From Bacillota bacterium (lineage in GTDB: Bacteria; Bacillota; Clostridia; Lachnospirales; Lachnospiraceae), in assembly GCA_023393095.1 (NCBI GenBank), contig JAEWMT010000114.1, forward strand, positions 1 to 24,391: a stretch of 24,391 bases of DNA, given 5' to 3'. The position numbers and the translations under genes were made by a program. Shown piece by piece: positions 23,365 to 24,391 of the stretch. The notes beneath the pieces are model-generated. The model worked only from the letters and a program-made list of their open reading frames with translations, had not been told where the DNA came from and ran no database searches. Within the stretch, counting starts at the first letter, position 1. Each line of letters opens with the position of its first letter.

Positions 23365-24391
23365 ATGAAATATCATTTTTCTATTAGCGCAGAAAATGGT
23401 AAAGAGGTAGATAAGCTGCCATCAAAGCATCCGATCAGGGATGAAGCAAAAAATAAGGGCTTAGCTTCTCTAAAAAAAGGTCAACAGATAACAGGAATAG
23501 TTATCTCTGTTAATAATGGTATAACCATTGATTTTAGCGGCCAACAGGTTACAACCTCCAATCATGTATTAAATAATGTGAAGCCTGGTGACGTGAAGAC
23601 CTTTGAGGTTGTTAAGACGAATAACAACGAGATTGAACTTCGTGTACTGGAGGATAATTCTGCCGCATTATTAAAAACCATAAAAGCAATGAATGTAAAG
23701 AATTCTGATTGGGAATCCATCCTTGCCAAAAAAGAAGATGAAGCTAAAAAGTCGGAACAGGATGAGAAATATAAGGAAACAAAAACTAAACTGGAGAAAA
23801 TCGGTTCGAAATTAACGAATCAGGACTGCGGACAGCTGGAAAAGGAAGGATTTGCAGTAGAGTGCTTTACGGTTGATGGTTTATATGAAGCGCTGAATAG
23901 AATTAAGGCTAGTGAAACTGGGATAAGTAATAATAATGGTAGGAAGATGACCTCCTTTGATAAAGATACCTTGGATGAGAGGCTTAGAAACGAGAATCTT
24001 CCGGTAACGGACGATAACATTTCAAAACTCTCAAAAGCGCTACAACTAAGCGGATCAGTCACTAACATGGACGATAAGGCAATGCAGTATCTGATTTCTA
24101 CAGGTGCACAGCCTACCCTACAAAATATTTATAAAGCCTGTTACAGTTCAGCCATACAAAGCGGTGAAAGCCTTTCTGAAATCACTTGGAACCAACTGGC
24201 AGATCAGGTGAACGGAGTAATTGATTCAGCCGGCTTTGAAGTAAATGCAGAAAACCGATCGGATGCAAGATGGCTGTTAGAAAATAATCTCCCTCTGACA
24301 GAGGAGACCTTCGCCTATAGAAAGGAATTAGAGTCTCTCAAAACAGATAGTCCGGATGATATTTTGAATAGAGTGCTGGACGGTATGAGAA
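23365..24391 (+). CDS. DUF6240-like flagellar-region protein, 5' part
   Basis: The frame is open from ATG 23365 to the window edge (342 codons visible), preceded by GGCGGGAAACAG. The N-terminal ~100 residues look like a small beta-rich domain (LKKGQQITGIVISVNNGITIDFSGQQ, then VKPGDVKTFEVVKTNNNEIELRVLE). A charged coiled-coil-like stretch follows (about 120-150, KKEDEAKKSEQDEKYKETK). A helical region with a repeated pattern comes next (LPVTDDNISKLSKALQLSG, then NLPLTEETFAYRKELESL). This matches my recollection of DUF6240 proteins, encoded beside flagellar hook-length and export genes in Lachnospiraceae. Neighbours to confirm this lie outside the window. Function unknown. Confidence 0.7.
   Translation, partial: MKYHFSISAENGKEVDKLPSKHPIRDEAKNKGLASLKKGQQITGIVISVNNGITIDFSGQQVTTSNHVLNNVKPGDVKTFEVVKTNNNEIELRVLEDNSAALLKTIKAMNVKNSDWESILAKKEDEAKKSEQDEKYKETKTKLEKIGSKLTNQDCGQLEKEGFAVECFTVDGLYEALNRIKASETGISNNNGRKMTSFDKDTLDERLRNENLPVTDDNISKLSKALQLSGSVTNMDDKAMQYLISTGAQPTLQNIYKACYSSAIQSGESLSEITWNQLADQVNGVIDSAGFEVNAENRSDARWLLENNLPLTEETFAYRKELESLKTDSPDDILNRVLDGMR

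Overview
The window is AT-rich DNA, mostly one-directional short operons, from a low-GC Gram-positive anaerobe. The best fit is a Lachnospiraceae-type Clostridium (Lachnoclostridium/Anaerocolumna-like). Pointers are strong GGAGG ribosome sites, intrinsic terminators, a T-box ahead of metG, a LytTR/DUF3021 pair, a DUF3796-like/XRE pair and a DUF6240-like flagellar-region protein. The content is chromosomal. I see no phage, plasmid, CRISPR, rRNA or tRNA genes.

Layout. 1-1487: 3' part of a transketolase, closed by a strong terminator. 1921-4084: an OmpR-type response regulator and its membrane histidine kinase. 4097-4305: a 209-bp hairpin repeat (MITE-like). 4498-7335: an ABC-2 type transporter (ATPase and permease) followed by a LytTR regulator and a DUF3021-like membrane protein, with a direct repeat just upstream of a good promoter. 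7418-8077: a membrane protein of unknown function. 8216-11751 (minus): a heterodimeric ABC exporter preceded by a long leader. 12530-13324: a small alarmone synthetase (RelQ-like). 13530-15504 (minus): a three-S1-domain protein and a nuclease-fold-like protein. 16111-18096 (minus): a CapA-family lipoprotein and an XRE/DUF3796-like pair with a palindromic operator. 18264-20901: a T-box and metG. 20987-21101: a second copy of the hairpin repeat. 21258-23006 (minus): a DUF885-family lipoprotein. 23365-end: the start of a DUF6240-like gene.

The most interesting material is regulatory RNA. (1) The ABC exporter is preceded by a consensus promoter, an unannotated 28-residue leader ORF with its own ribosome site, an intrinsic terminator, and a segment late in the leader ORF that is complementary to the terminator at 11 of 12 positions. 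This is the layout expected for ribosome-mediated attenuation, as known for the B. subtilis bmrBCD exporter. (2) A conserved block of about 109 nt, roughly 85% identical by hand alignment, lies before both metG and the DUF6240-like gene. It ends 32 and 33 nt before the two start codons. I cannot match it to a known riboswitch. (3) Two hairpin repeats with GAGGCTGTCGCA-like ends sit just downstream of genes.

All alignments and structures were done by eye. Family names rest on recognised motifs, not on searches.
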